From the NCBI RefSeq assembly GCF_023555375.1, contig NZ_JAJSEE010000003.1, positions 124,001-188,000 on the forward strand: a DNA stretch of 64,000 bases, in the 5' to 3' direction. This document shows positions 17,136-25,807 of the stretch, piece by piece. Below the pieces are notes generated by a model. That model searched no databases and was not told the DNA's origin. It saw only the letters and a program-made list of their open reading frames with translations. Numbering within the stretch: position 1 is the stretch's first letter; each line of letters starts with the position of its first letter. The stretch comes from Guyparkeria hydrothermalis (GTDB lineage Bacteria > Pseudomonadota > Gammaproteobacteria > Halothiobacillales > Halothiobacillaceae). The translations under genes and the position numbers were made by a program.

Positions 17136-17825
17136 TCATGACTGCTCTGCGCGAACCTTGAAGGTGCCCAGCCACGGGAGGTTTTCGGGGGGTGTGGCGG
17201 GCCACGGTTGGCCATTGCTGTGTTTCGACCACACGCGCCTGGCGCGGCGAAGCATCTTCGCAACTTGTGTCCGCACGCCGGAATGCATTGGCCGGCGCAG
17301 GAGTGACTGCTCGAGGTATGCCCTCATCCGTGACGGGTCCCGGCTACTCCCGGCCGCCTGAGCGAGCGAGGTCACGTAGTTCGCTTCCTGTTTCTCGATC
17401 TGGGGCGCAAGGCACCAGGTCCAGCGGCTGCCCCCTCCATGCTTGCGAGGGCGAGTCAGGTGCATCAACACGTAGTCCCCCCAGATGATCCGGTCTTTGT
17501 GCGCGTCCTGGAGTGTCTCTTGCTCCTTGACGGCGCCCTTGCCGGTTCTGGTTACCAAAAGAACCCATCGAATCTTTGTCTGTCCGGCCGCGTCTGGTGG
17601 TAGCTGAGCGCCGATTAGGCGTGACGAGCACCGGCCTTTCCGCTTTCGATGTTGCCGAGCTGCGGCTGAGATATCGATTTCGTACCGAGCGGAGAACTTC
17701 TCGACGAGGTGCCCCCACTTCTCGATAGGGACCTCGCCCGATACGTAGAGCGGGTTGGTGTGAACGGCCTTGGAGATGGCGCGCTGCGCTTCGACCTGAG
17801 ATGGATAAAGGGCTTTCATGCTCAT
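17136..17825 (-). CDS. Hypothetical basic protein
   Basis: 229 residues from ATG at 17825, not recognised. It starts MSMKALYPSQVEAQRAISKA. It is rich in Arg/Lys, with RWVLLVTRTGKGAVKEQETL and IIWGDYVLMHLTRPRKHGGG in the middle, and a C-terminal basic region ending VWSKHSNGQPWP... The basic charge fits nucleic-acid binding, which may matter beside the structured-RNA region immediately upstream on the other strand. Shorter (17819) and longer (TTG 17831) starts are possible. Confidence 0.6.
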   Translation of the reverse strand: MSMKALYPSQVEAQRAISKAVHTNPLYVSGEVPIEKWGHLVEKFSARYEIDISAAARQHRKRKGRCSSRLIGAQLPPDAAGQTKIRWVLLVTRTGKGAVKEQETLQDAHKDRIIWGDYVLMHLTRPRKHGGGSRWTWCLAPQIEKQEANYVTSLAQAAGSSRDPSRMRAYLEQSLLRRPMHSGVRTQVAKMLRRARRVWSKHSNGQPWPATPPENLPWLGTFKVRAEQS

Positions 17826-17932
17826 GGGCAAAGTATAGCGCAGGAATCACGTAAGTGATTGATGCAAAAACGTGATGATCTTCGATCATCATCCTGTAAA
17901 TAATGTTCCTATGAGCGGTTCCGAAGCCAGCC

Positions 17933-17961
17933 TTGTGGTGGGTTTTTTCTTTCCCGCAATA
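17933..17961 (+). repeat. Repeated terminator-like motif, copy 3
   Basis: TTGTGGTGGG, six T, CTTTCCCGCAATA on the plus strand, nearly identical to copy 1 on the opposite strand. It lies just upstream of the large structured RNA, so it could end upstream rightward RNA or mark the start of an RNA unit. Confidence 0.5.
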
Positions 17962-17969
17962 CTGTCGTG

Positions 17970-19064
17970 AAGGCCATCCCATGGCCAGGCGATCCGGCTC
18001 GGTACTCGGGGCGGATCGCATGACGATTTGGTGGGCACGGCTGCGTGATTGGCGGTCTCACCCATGTCGCCCCTCGGGGCGATATCGGGAGGCCGCCAAC
18101 CTCACGCCATGCCAAACAACACACCATGGGCTGAATAGCCCCAGGGGATCGCCAATCCCCAGGCCGAGGACTGCCAACCTCGGCCAGCGTCACTTCGCGC
18201 CCGTTACGGGTAATTCCGTTCGGCGGGTGCAAGGGAGGCTCCGGCGAGTAATCCCGCTCCCACGTGGAGCGGAGTAATCCGCCGGTTCTATCCCATCCCA
18301 CGGTCCGTCTCGGATCGAGTTGGGATGCTGGGTGACTCGGAAACGGACACGGGGAGGAAATGCCCCGTGATCCTGTCCCGGCAAAATCAGGTAACCAGTC
18401 CTGACCTGGGGGTGCGGGAAACCGCGCAACCAGTGCCACACACGTGGGCCGTCCACGCTGTCTGTGAGGACAGCGCCGGAATCACGCATCAAGTGCTGCG
18501 GGGATTCCGGTGTACCTGCCGGTGAGCCATGAGGGCAAAGCCGATGGGGCAGGCGGGAGCGTAAGCGTGTAACGGCACCGTTCGGGTGCTGTGTGGAGCT
18601 GTCAGAGCCGACTAGGGTAGCGACCTGCGATGTTTGCAAAGTCACACGGGCGTAAGCGAGCCGTTGTGGAGCATTGGGCCGCCGAAAACCGCAAGGATGT
18701 GCGGCGATGGTAACCGTGTGATGACGAGCAACTAGGCGCTGACAGAGTGATGCCGACGACTAACGAGGGAAAGGGCCGAGAGGGTCGGACGGGTGGCACC
18801 GTTCGGCACGGGAGTGACGATCCCGATAAGACCTCGACGCCTGGAGAGCGATCCGCCAGTAGGCAAAACCTCGATCTCGAAAGGATCGAGAGAGCCGGGC
18901 AATCCGCAACGGATTGGCCCGGCACTGTCAGGTGGCACTGACAGGCCGAAAGCGGGCGGTGACGTGAAGGTGTGTCTCCGGGATTGGCATCCCGTTGGCA
19001 TGTAGGCGTGCGCAGACAGGTGGAACTGTCTGCACATACAGTGTATCCGGCTTGGCCGCCGGAT
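17970..19064 (+). ncRNA. Candidate large ornate noncoding RNA (about 1.1 kb)
   Basis: No convincing ORF on either strand, but dense local stems throughout. Examples: GCGATCCG/CGGATCGC (17989, 18012), GGCCGAGG/CCTCGGCC (18162, 18178), CCGGAATC/GATTCCGG (18476, 18503), GCTGTC/GACAGC (18457, 18469), CTCGATC/GATCGAG closing a GAAA loop (18870-18890), GCCGGGC/GCCCGGC with inner AATCC/GGATT (18894-18923). CCGGCG/CGCCGG and CCGCTCC/GGAGCGG (18241-18285) enclose a symmetric internal loop with AGTAATC on both sides. CATCCCA/TGGGATG and GTCCGT/ACGGAC (18294-18348) interleave as a pseudoknot. GNRA loops appear only when the plus strand is read. Size and style recall giant RNAs such as GOLLD or ROOL; identity is unproven and the ends are approximate. 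Confidence 0.6.
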
Positions 19065-19078
19065 TAACCAATCAATTT

Positions 19079-19084
19079 AGGAGG
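19079..19084 (+). promoter_or_regulatory. Perfect Shine-Dalgarno sequence AGGAGG
   Basis: AGGAGG is five bases before the ATG at 19090. A perfect site is rare in this window and supports translation of the 27-codon ORF that follows. Confidence 0.7.
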
Positions 19085-19089
19085 TTGAG

Positions 19090-19173
19090 ATGACCAGAAG
19101 TAGGGCAGTCTTCGCGCCACGCAGTGGCTCGGCGGCTTGTTTCTTGAGACCGGCTCCAGGAGCCGAACGATGA
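19090..19173 (+). CDS. Short ORF (27 aa) directly after the large structured RNA
   Basis: Starts MTRSRAVFAPRSGSAACFLR and ends after 27 codons. It is basic (five Arg) with one Cys and no recognised family. It begins 26 bases past the last RNA hairpin (19045-19064), behind a perfect Shine-Dalgarno sequence. A terminator follows 30 bases past its stop, so RNA and ORF could share one transcript. It may be a leader peptide or a true micropeptide; codon statistics are too few to judge. Confidence 0.45.
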   Translation: MTRSRAVFAPRSGSAACFLRPAPGAER

Positions 19174-19201
19174 ACCATGGCGGTTTGTTCCGCCATAAAC
19201 C

Positions 19202-19235
19202 AAACCCACCTTGCCTTTGGCCTGGTGGGTTTTTC
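19202..19235 (+). terminator. Intrinsic terminator after the RNA/short-ORF unit
   Basis: AAACCCACC, 13 bases, GGTGGGTTT and further T. It closes the rightward unit that includes the structured RNA. Confidence 0.85.
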
Positions 19236-19312
19236 TGTTTGTGCTGGGATCGTTCTTATGAGGCGGTTTGACTGGGCTAGACTCGTTTTGTGGCGTTTAG
19301 AGAGGAACAGCG

Positions 19313-19453
19313 ATGAGCGATCTTTCGTGGGCGATTGTGTGGACGGCGCTGGTTGCGATTTCGATCATTCTGCTCATGCGATACGTCATCGGCCCATGGG
19401 CTGACCGGGTTTATGAGCGAAGAAATCGGCAAAGCAATCGCACGGATGAGTGA
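19313..19453 (+). CDS. Small single-span membrane peptide (46 aa)
   Basis: MSDLSWAIVWTALVAISIIL starts a single hydrophobic helix, followed by a short charged tail (YERRNRQSNRTDE). AGAGGA lies six bases before the ATG. The first seven residues equal those of the frameshifted copy at 15487 and resemble the peptide at 16883, giving three paralogues inside 4 kb. The gene ends 13 bases before the target duplication of the mercury transposon. Confidence 0.6.
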   Translation: MSDLSWAIVWTALVAISIILLMRYVIGPWADRVYERRNRQSNRTDE

Positions 19454-19466
19454 GGCGGCTGGGCTT

Positions 19467-19474
19467 GATTCGGG
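19467..19474. repeat. Target site duplication, left copy
   Basis: GATTCGGG, identical to 24612-24619 on the other side of the transposon. Confidence 0.9.
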
Positions 19475-19496
19475 GGGTATCCGGATTATCTGGTTG
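19475..19496. repeat. Left terminal inverted repeat of the mercury transposon
   Basis: GGGTATCCGGATTATCTGGT onward; it matches the complement of the right end at about 19 of 22 positions. Confidence 0.85.
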
Positions 19497-19570
19497 GTAT
19501 GCGAGAGAGAAAGGTGGCCGACAAACTCAACCCACAACGGATTAGCTGGTTGATGGCTCGCTCAGTACGC

Positions 19571-19705
19571 TCACTTGCTAGAGAGCAGATACTTCACCAA
19601 ACAGGCGATGCCCAGGACCAGCAGCAATAGTAGGGCAATTCCGATCACTGGCATTATCCAGCCCATCGCCCCCATCATCCCGCAATCGGGTAGTGTCGTG
19701 TTCAT
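19571..19705 (-). CDS. Small membrane peptide of the mer operon (44 aa)
   Basis: Starts MNTTLPDCGMMGAMGWIMPV, then a hydrophobic helix (IGIALLLLLVLGIACLV) and KYLLSSK. It is the last gene of the leftward mer operon, 81 bases after merA, with GGGAG before its ATG. Methionine and cysteine residues before the helix could bind metal. The family is not recognised; a role as accessory mercury transport peptide is inferred from position. Confidence 0.65.
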   Translation of the reverse strand: MNTTLPDCGMMGAMGWIMPVIGIALLLLLVLGIACLVKYLLSSK

Positions 19706-19786
19706 CGTGACAGAGCTCCCTGTGGTGTCCATGCCCAAAACCCGTGGTGCCGCCGCCCAGTGGCACCACGGTCGCGCTCATATCGT

Positions 19787-21668
<1,882 letters not shown>

Positions 21669-21741
21669 GCTTATTCCTTCACCGTGGCGGGCAAGCTCGT
21701 AAACAACTCACCCGATGACCGCGATGTGCAGCTGCTTGATG

Positions 21742-22005
21742 TCACTCAGGGGGCGTATTCCTTGATTTGATAGAGCCGTTGTCACAACAGGCGTCGAACT
21801 GCTTCTTACGCCAAATCGCATAAATGGTCAGGCCGATGAAGAAGGCCAGGGCCGGCAATAACACAACGTCGAGATAGCCCGTCAGCCCCGCCAGGCCCAC
21901 CGTGCCAAGCAGGATCACCAGGATCGGCGTAAAGCAGCACAATGCCACCAGGACGGTGCCGATCACGCTCACGCGCAGCAGGGGCTTGGGATTCTTCATG
22001 ATCAC
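21742..22005 (-). CDS. merF: MerF mercury transporter
   Basis: 87 residues: MIMKNPKPLLRVSVIGTVLV leads into VALCCFTPILVILLGTVGLAGL with the vicinal Cys pair, a second helix, and a cytoplasmic CC pair (QFDACCDNG). This two-pair layout is the classical MerF. Its start overlaps the end of merP (ATGA-type, 4 bases), so translation is coupled. Confidence 0.92.
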   Translation of the reverse strand: MIMKNPKPLLRVSVIGTVLVALCCFTPILVILLGTVGLAGLTGYLDVVLLPALAFFIGLTIYAIWRKKQFDACCDNGSIKSRNTPPE

Positions 22006-22298
22006 TCTCGATCCGCTTGCGAGGATGTCGGGGTTGATGGATACCCAGCGTTGATGGTGGCCTCGGTCAATGCCTCCACCGACGTTCGGGCGTCGTCAAA
22101 GGTGACCACGGCCTCCAGATCCGCGTAGCTCACGTCGACTTGCGAGACGCCGTCCACCTTGTTGAGGGCGGCCTTGACGGTGATCGGGCAGGCGGCACAG
22201 GTCATGCCCGGCACCGACAGCGTCACGGTCTGCAGGGCCGCTAAGGCGGGCGTGCTGAGCAGGGCGAGTAGCGCGATGAAGGCGAAACGAGCTTTCAT
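22002..22298 (-). CDS. merP: Periplasmic mercury-binding protein
   Basis: 98 residues with a signal peptide (MKARFAFIALLALLSTPALA) and a heavy-metal-associated domain with GMTCAACPITVKAAL. It binds Hg(II) in the periplasm and hands it to MerT. It lies 13 bases after merT and overlaps merF by four bases. Confidence 0.96.
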   Translation of the reverse strand: MKARFAFIALLALLSTPALAALQTVTLSVPGMTCAACPITVKAALNKVDGVSQVDVSYADLEAVVTFDDARTSVEALTEATINAGYPSTPTSSQADRE

Positions 22299-22311
22299 GG
22301 TAGATCTCCTT

Positions 22312-22662
22312 TTAATAGAACAGGGGCAAGATGTAGGGGAATACCAGGGCGATTAGCACCAGCAGCGATACGAGCCAGAAGATCGCCTTGTAGCCCGTCC
22401 TGACCCGTGGCACGGCACACACCTCTCCCGGCTGGCACTTTTCCACTGGCCGAAAGACGCGACGCCAGGCGAAGAACATCGCCACCAGCGCGACGCCGAT
22501 AAAGAGCGGGCGATAGGGCTCCAACGCCGCCAGATTGCTGATCCAGGCGCCGGAAACGCCCAGCGTGATCAGCACCAGCGGGCCGAGGCAACACGCCGAG
22601 GCCAGGAGGGCCGCGACTCCTCCGGCGGCCAGGGGCCCTCGCCCCGTTTTAGATGTCCGCAT
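22312..22662 (-). CDS. merT: Mercuric transport protein
   Basis: Inner-membrane Hg(II) importer of 116 residues, the usual length. Three hydrophobic segments, with a vicinal Cys pair in the first (LLASACCLGPLVLITLG) and a further pair in the loop (EKCQPGEVC). It is the first gene of the leftward structural operon, directly after the MerR-type promoter. Confidence 0.96.
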   Translation of the reverse strand: MRTSKTGRGPLAAGGVAALLASACCLGPLVLITLGVSGAWISNLAALEPYRPLFIGVALVAMFFAWRRVFRPVEKCQPGEVCAVPRVRTGYKAIFWLVSLLVLIALVFPYILPLFY

Positions 22663-22699
22663 TGACGATTCTCCTTTCGGGATGGGGGGAGCTACGATA

Positions 22700-22730
22700 A
22701 GGTTACTTCCGTAGCTTGGTACGGAGTCAA
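22700..22730 (-). promoter_or_regulatory. MerR-controlled mer promoter/operator
   Basis: On the minus strand -35 TTGACT and -10 TAACCT are separated by 19 bases, the over-long spacing that MerR corrects by DNA twisting. The spacer holds the dyad CCGTA-CCAAGC-TACGG. It lies between divergent merR and merT, as in classical mer operons. Confidence 0.92.
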
Positions 22731-22735
22731 GCATC

Positions 22736-23182
22736 ATGAAGAGACATGCAGATAAAGTGGCGGACACCATGACCATTGGCGGCCTGGCCAAGGCGGCCGG
22801 CGTCAATGTCGAGACAATCCGCTATTACCAGCGACGAGGGCTATTATCGGAGCCCGAACGCCCTCCCGGAGGTATTCGACGCTATAGTGCCGCCGATATC
22901 GACAGGTTGACGTTCGTGAAAACGGCGCAGCAGCTGGGCTTTAGTCTGGATGAGATCAGTGACCTACTTCGGCTGGAAGATGGCGCCCACTGTCAAGAAG
23001 CCAGTGCTCTCGCAGAGCACAAGTTAGGGGACGTTCGCGAGAAGATCGACAGGCTTGAAAGAATTGAGAAGGTGCTGAGCGAAATGGTCGACAGATGCCA
23101 TGCACAACAAGGCAATATCACTTGCCCGCTAATTGCGTCATTGCATGAAGGGCTCAGAGAAGCAGAAGACCCAAGGGAGTAA
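22736..23182 (+). CDS. merR: Mercury-responsive regulator MerR
   Basis: Dimeric repressor/activator of the mer operon, 148 residues. The winged helix-turn-helix ([25 protein letters not shown]) is followed by a dimer coiled coil. The three mercury-binding cysteines are present: [16 protein letters not shown] and NITCPLI. It is divergent from merT with the operator between them. ATG at 22736 gives a family-like N-terminus; ATG at 22766 is too close to the DNA-binding domain. Confidence 0.95.
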   Translation: MKRHADKVADTMTIGGLAKAAGVNVETIRYYQRRGLLSEPERPPGGIRRYSAADIDRLTFVKTAQQLGFSLDEISDLLRLEDGAHCQEASALAEHKLGDVREKIDRLERIEKVLSEMVDRCHAQQGNITCPLIASLHEGLREAEDPRE

Positions 23183-23260
23183 CTCACCTTCAGTTCGTTG
23201 AAAACAACGCGGTCAAAGAGTCGCGATCATCTATGGACCATGTCGACAAGGAAAGTTTGC

Positions 23261-24562
23261 ATGGCTAGCTTGCCTGACAACATCCTTCACCTTCCCGAGT
23301 ACCACGTCCTAGGCACCAAGATGGAAGAGCATGATCTCCACTACCAGGTCGAAGCTCCTGAGCCTCTAGCTTGCGAGGAATGCGGCGTTGAGAGTGAGTT
23401 TGTCAGGTTCGGCAAGCGCGATGTGGCCTATCGCGACCTACCCATCCACGGAAAGCGGGTCACCCTCTGGGTGGTCCGTCGCCGCTACACCTGCCGGGCG
23501 TGTGGAAGGACGTTCCGGCCAGCTCTTCCGGAAATGGTAGACGATCACCGCATGACGCGGAGGCTTTACAACCACGTCGAGAAGGAAGCCTTCAATCACC
23601 CCTACGCCTACGTGGCTGATACCACGGGCCTCGACGAGAAGACTGTCCGCGAGATATTCAAGAAGAAGGCTGAGTTCCTGGCAGCCTGGCATCGTTTCGA
23701 GACACCCCGCTGCCTGGGGATCGACGAGCTGTACCTGAACCGCCGCTACCGCTGCATCCTGACCAACCTGGAGGAGCGTACCCTACTGGACCTGCTGCCC
23801 GGTCGCCAGCAGGACGCGGTGACGAGGCGCCTCATGAGCATGACCGAGCGCCACCAGGTCGAGATCGTCAGCATGGATATGTGGAAACCCTACCGCCGTG
23901 CTGTCCAGGCGGTACTGCCGCAGGCTCGCATTGTGGTCGATAAGTTCCATGTGGTGCGGATGGCCAACGAAGCCCTGGAGAAGGTGCGTAAGGGACTCAG
24001 GAAGGATCTGAAGCCAAACCAGCGGCGGACCCTCAAGGGCGATAGGAAGATCCTGCTGAAGCGTGCCCACGACGTTTCAGATCGCGAGCGGCTTATCATG
24101 GAGACATGGACAGGGGCCTTCCCTCAGCTCCTGGCGGCCTACGAGCACAAGGAGCGGTTCTACCACATCTGGGACAGCACCACCCGGCGTGATGCCGAAA
24201 AGGCGCTGGCCCGCTGGATTGACGACATTCCACAGGGGCAGAAAGAGGTGTGGAAGGATCTCGTCAGCGCCGTCAGCGGATGGCGCGAGGAGGTGCTGGC
24301 CTACTTCGAAACCGACACCCCAATCACCAACGCCTTCACGGAGTCGATCAATCGGCTGGCCAAGGACAAGAACCGCGATGGCCGGGGCTACTCATTCGAG
24401 GTGATGCGGGCCCGGATGCTCTACACCACCAAGCACAAGAAGAAGGTGCCGCAGATCAAGGAATCCCCCTTCCTGGGCAAGGCCACCATGACCTACAGCA
24501 TGGGTCTTCCCGAGCCTGAGAAAAACTACGGCGTCGATCTATCAACCTTCTGGGAGAGTTAA
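23261..24562 (+). CDS. ISL3 family transposase
   Basis: 433 residues. An N-terminal zinc-finger region with paired cysteines (LACEECGVESEF and YTCRACGRTFRP) precedes a helix-turn-helix and a DDE catalytic domain containing CLGIDELYLNRRYRC (first Asp), VDKFHVVRMANEALEKVRKG (second) and NAFTESINRLAKDKNRDGRG (Glu region). ATG at 23261 follows AAGGAAAG; an earlier in-frame ATG at 23240 has no ribosome binding site. The stop is 49 bases from the right end of the transposon. Confidence 0.95.
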   Translation: MASLPDNILHLPEYHVLGTKMEEHDLHYQVEAPEPLACEECGVESEFVRFGKRDVAYRDLPIHGKRVTLWVVRRRYTCRACGRTFRPALPEMVDDHRMTRRLYNHVEKEAFNHPYAYVADTTGLDEKTVREIFKKKAEFLAAWHRFETPRCLGIDELYLNRRYRCILTNLEERTLLDLLPGRQQDAVTRRLMSMTERHQVEIVSMDMWKPYRRAVQAVLPQARIVVDKFHVVRMANEALEKVRKGLRKDLKPNQRRTLKGDRKILLKRAHDVSDRERLIMETWTGAFPQLLAAYEHKERFYHIWDSTTRRDAEKALARWIDDIPQGQKEVWKDLVSAVSGWREEVLAYFETDTPITNAFTESINRLAKDKNRDGRGYSFEVMRARMLYTTKHKKKVPQIKESPFLGKATMTYSMGLPEPEKNYGVDLSTFWES

Positions 24563-24589
24563 GGGTTCGAAGGAGCAAGGGGGCTCCAT

Positions 24590-24611
24590 CTACCACTTAA
24601 TCCGGATACCC
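24590..24611. repeat. Right terminal inverted repeat of the mercury transposon
   Basis: Ends TAATCCGGATACCC, the complement of the left end. The 8-bp duplication GATTCGGG follows at 24612-24619. Confidence 0.85.
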
Positions 24612-24637
24612 GATTCGGGCCGAGCCACCCTCATTCT

Positions 24638-25807
24638 CTAGCTTTTTAGCTGTGCTGTGGCAGGGTCATAAAGGACTTCCGTAATAGATCCGTCCTGAAT
24701 CCGCTTGACTGCCTCATCAATCACATGCAATGGCACCAAAAACCATTCTCTGGGTTTCACCGGGTGTCCGAACCGGTCTTGAATTGTCAGGTCGAGTTGA
24801 GCTGGCGCAAAGATGCGATGGAACAGGGCTTCCAGTTTGCGTCGGTTAATGCCGGCGAGCTTGTAGGTGGCAACGACTTCGACGTCGGCCAGAAGGTAGG
24901 TGGCGTCATGAGGCGCATTGGCGAGACGGGTTTCCACCTTGCCGCCGGTCACCCCAATCTTGTGGACGAGCTCCCGGTGCTCGGCGACAAATGGGTGCTC
25001 CGATAGGCTGCGCAGGACGTAGATCGTTCCACTTTCAACGTCTTCTTCTTCCCAAGATTCACTGAAGAGGGGGCCGCTGTCGGCGTCCGTGATTCGGCGA
25101 CCGGCTTCGTCCTTGTATAAGGCTCGTTGAAGTGAGCGAAGCAATAGGTTGCTTTCGGTTCCATTGGAAAAGACAACCCGCAGTCGTGCGTCGGGGTGCC
25201 CTTGCGGGGTCGCAAATTCGTCACCCTTCTCTGCGACAAACACTGTCTGACCGCTTAGGATGAAAAACTCACCTTGGTTGATGCCAGCATCTTGGCCGAA
25301 GCGCACTGTTTTTCGCAGCCCGGACTTGAGATCCGTTTCTACTTGATCAAATAGCGGTTTGAACAGATCAAAGTCTTCACACGCTTCCCGGTTGGCGACT
25401 TCTTCTGCGGCACGGACTTCGGCACGAGACCGGACATGACGAAGCTCAGTCAGATCGGATGCTCCGGCAGCGCCTGCTAGTTCAGCGAGCAAGGTTTCGT
25501 CGTCAATCGACTCATCGGGGTCGGTTTGGATAGCAGCTTTCTCGTCGAGAAGCCCCTGATGGTCCATCGGGCCAACGAGGGTCCGACATTCCTCGAGAGA
25601 TCTGATGCGGTCGAGTCGTACTGCGTAAAGTCGCTCGAAAATGTCTTTGTCTTCGCCATGCTCTGGCGGATGACCATGCTCCTCGACAAAGCGTTGAATT
25701 TCCTCGAAACCCGCCATTATCCGCTCCTCACGAGCGGAGTGGCTCTTGTTCTTCTTGGGCTGCGCGAACTCATCTAGCTCTGTGCGCAAATCGTCCAGAT
25801 CAGTCAT
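24638..25807 (-). CDS. GIY-YIG/MUG113-like nuclease family protein
   Basis: 389 residues. The N-terminal third is charged and helical. A central part (about 145-260) has RFGQDAGINQGEFFILSGQT and VVFSNGTESNLLLRSLQRAL. Residues about 260-345 resemble the T5orf172/MUG113 branch of GIY-YIG domains: GTIYVLRSLS, then HKIGVTGG and KLEALFHRIF. It is the last gene of the four-gene operon and overlaps the helicase by 8 bases. A DNA-cleaving effector role is likely from family and context but not proven. Confidence 0.75.
   Translation of the reverse strand: MTDLDDLRTELDEFAQPKKNKSHSAREERIMAGFEEIQRFVEEHGHPPEHGEDKDIFERLYAVRLDRIRSLEECRTLVGPMDHQGLLDEKAAIQTDPDESIDDETLLAELAGAAGASDLTELRHVRSRAEVRAAEEVANREACEDFDLFKPLFDQVETDLKSGLRKTVRFGQDAGINQGEFFILSGQTVFVAEKGDEFATPQGHPDARLRVVFSNGTESNLLLRSLQRALYKDEAGRRITDADSGPLFSESWEEEDVESGTIYVLRSLSEHPFVAEHRELVHKIGVTGGKVETRLANAPHDATYLLADVEVVATYKLAGINRRKLEALFHRIFAPAQLDLTIQDRFGHPVKPREWFLVPLHVIDEAVKRIQDGSITEVLYDPATAQLKS

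Noticed and set aside
17909-18645. Reverse reading frames in the structured RNA region (for example 18190-18645)
   Set aside because: Pro/Arg-rich, no ribosome binding sites, and their codons fall in complementary stems; better explained by RNA structure.
17970-19064. Group I or group II intron as explanation of the structured region
   Set aside because: No domain V-like hairpin, no recognisable intron core, no reverse transcriptase or homing endonuclease, and no interrupted gene or tRNA at its edges.
19177-19404. 75-codon forward frame MAVCSAINQ...
   Set aside because: It runs through the strong terminator at 19202-19235 and overlaps the better-supported peptide at 19313.
16883-19453. Type I toxin-antitoxin pairs for the small peptides
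   Set aside because: Size and membrane helix fit, but no convincing antisense RNA promoter could be identified, so it is left as a possibility only.
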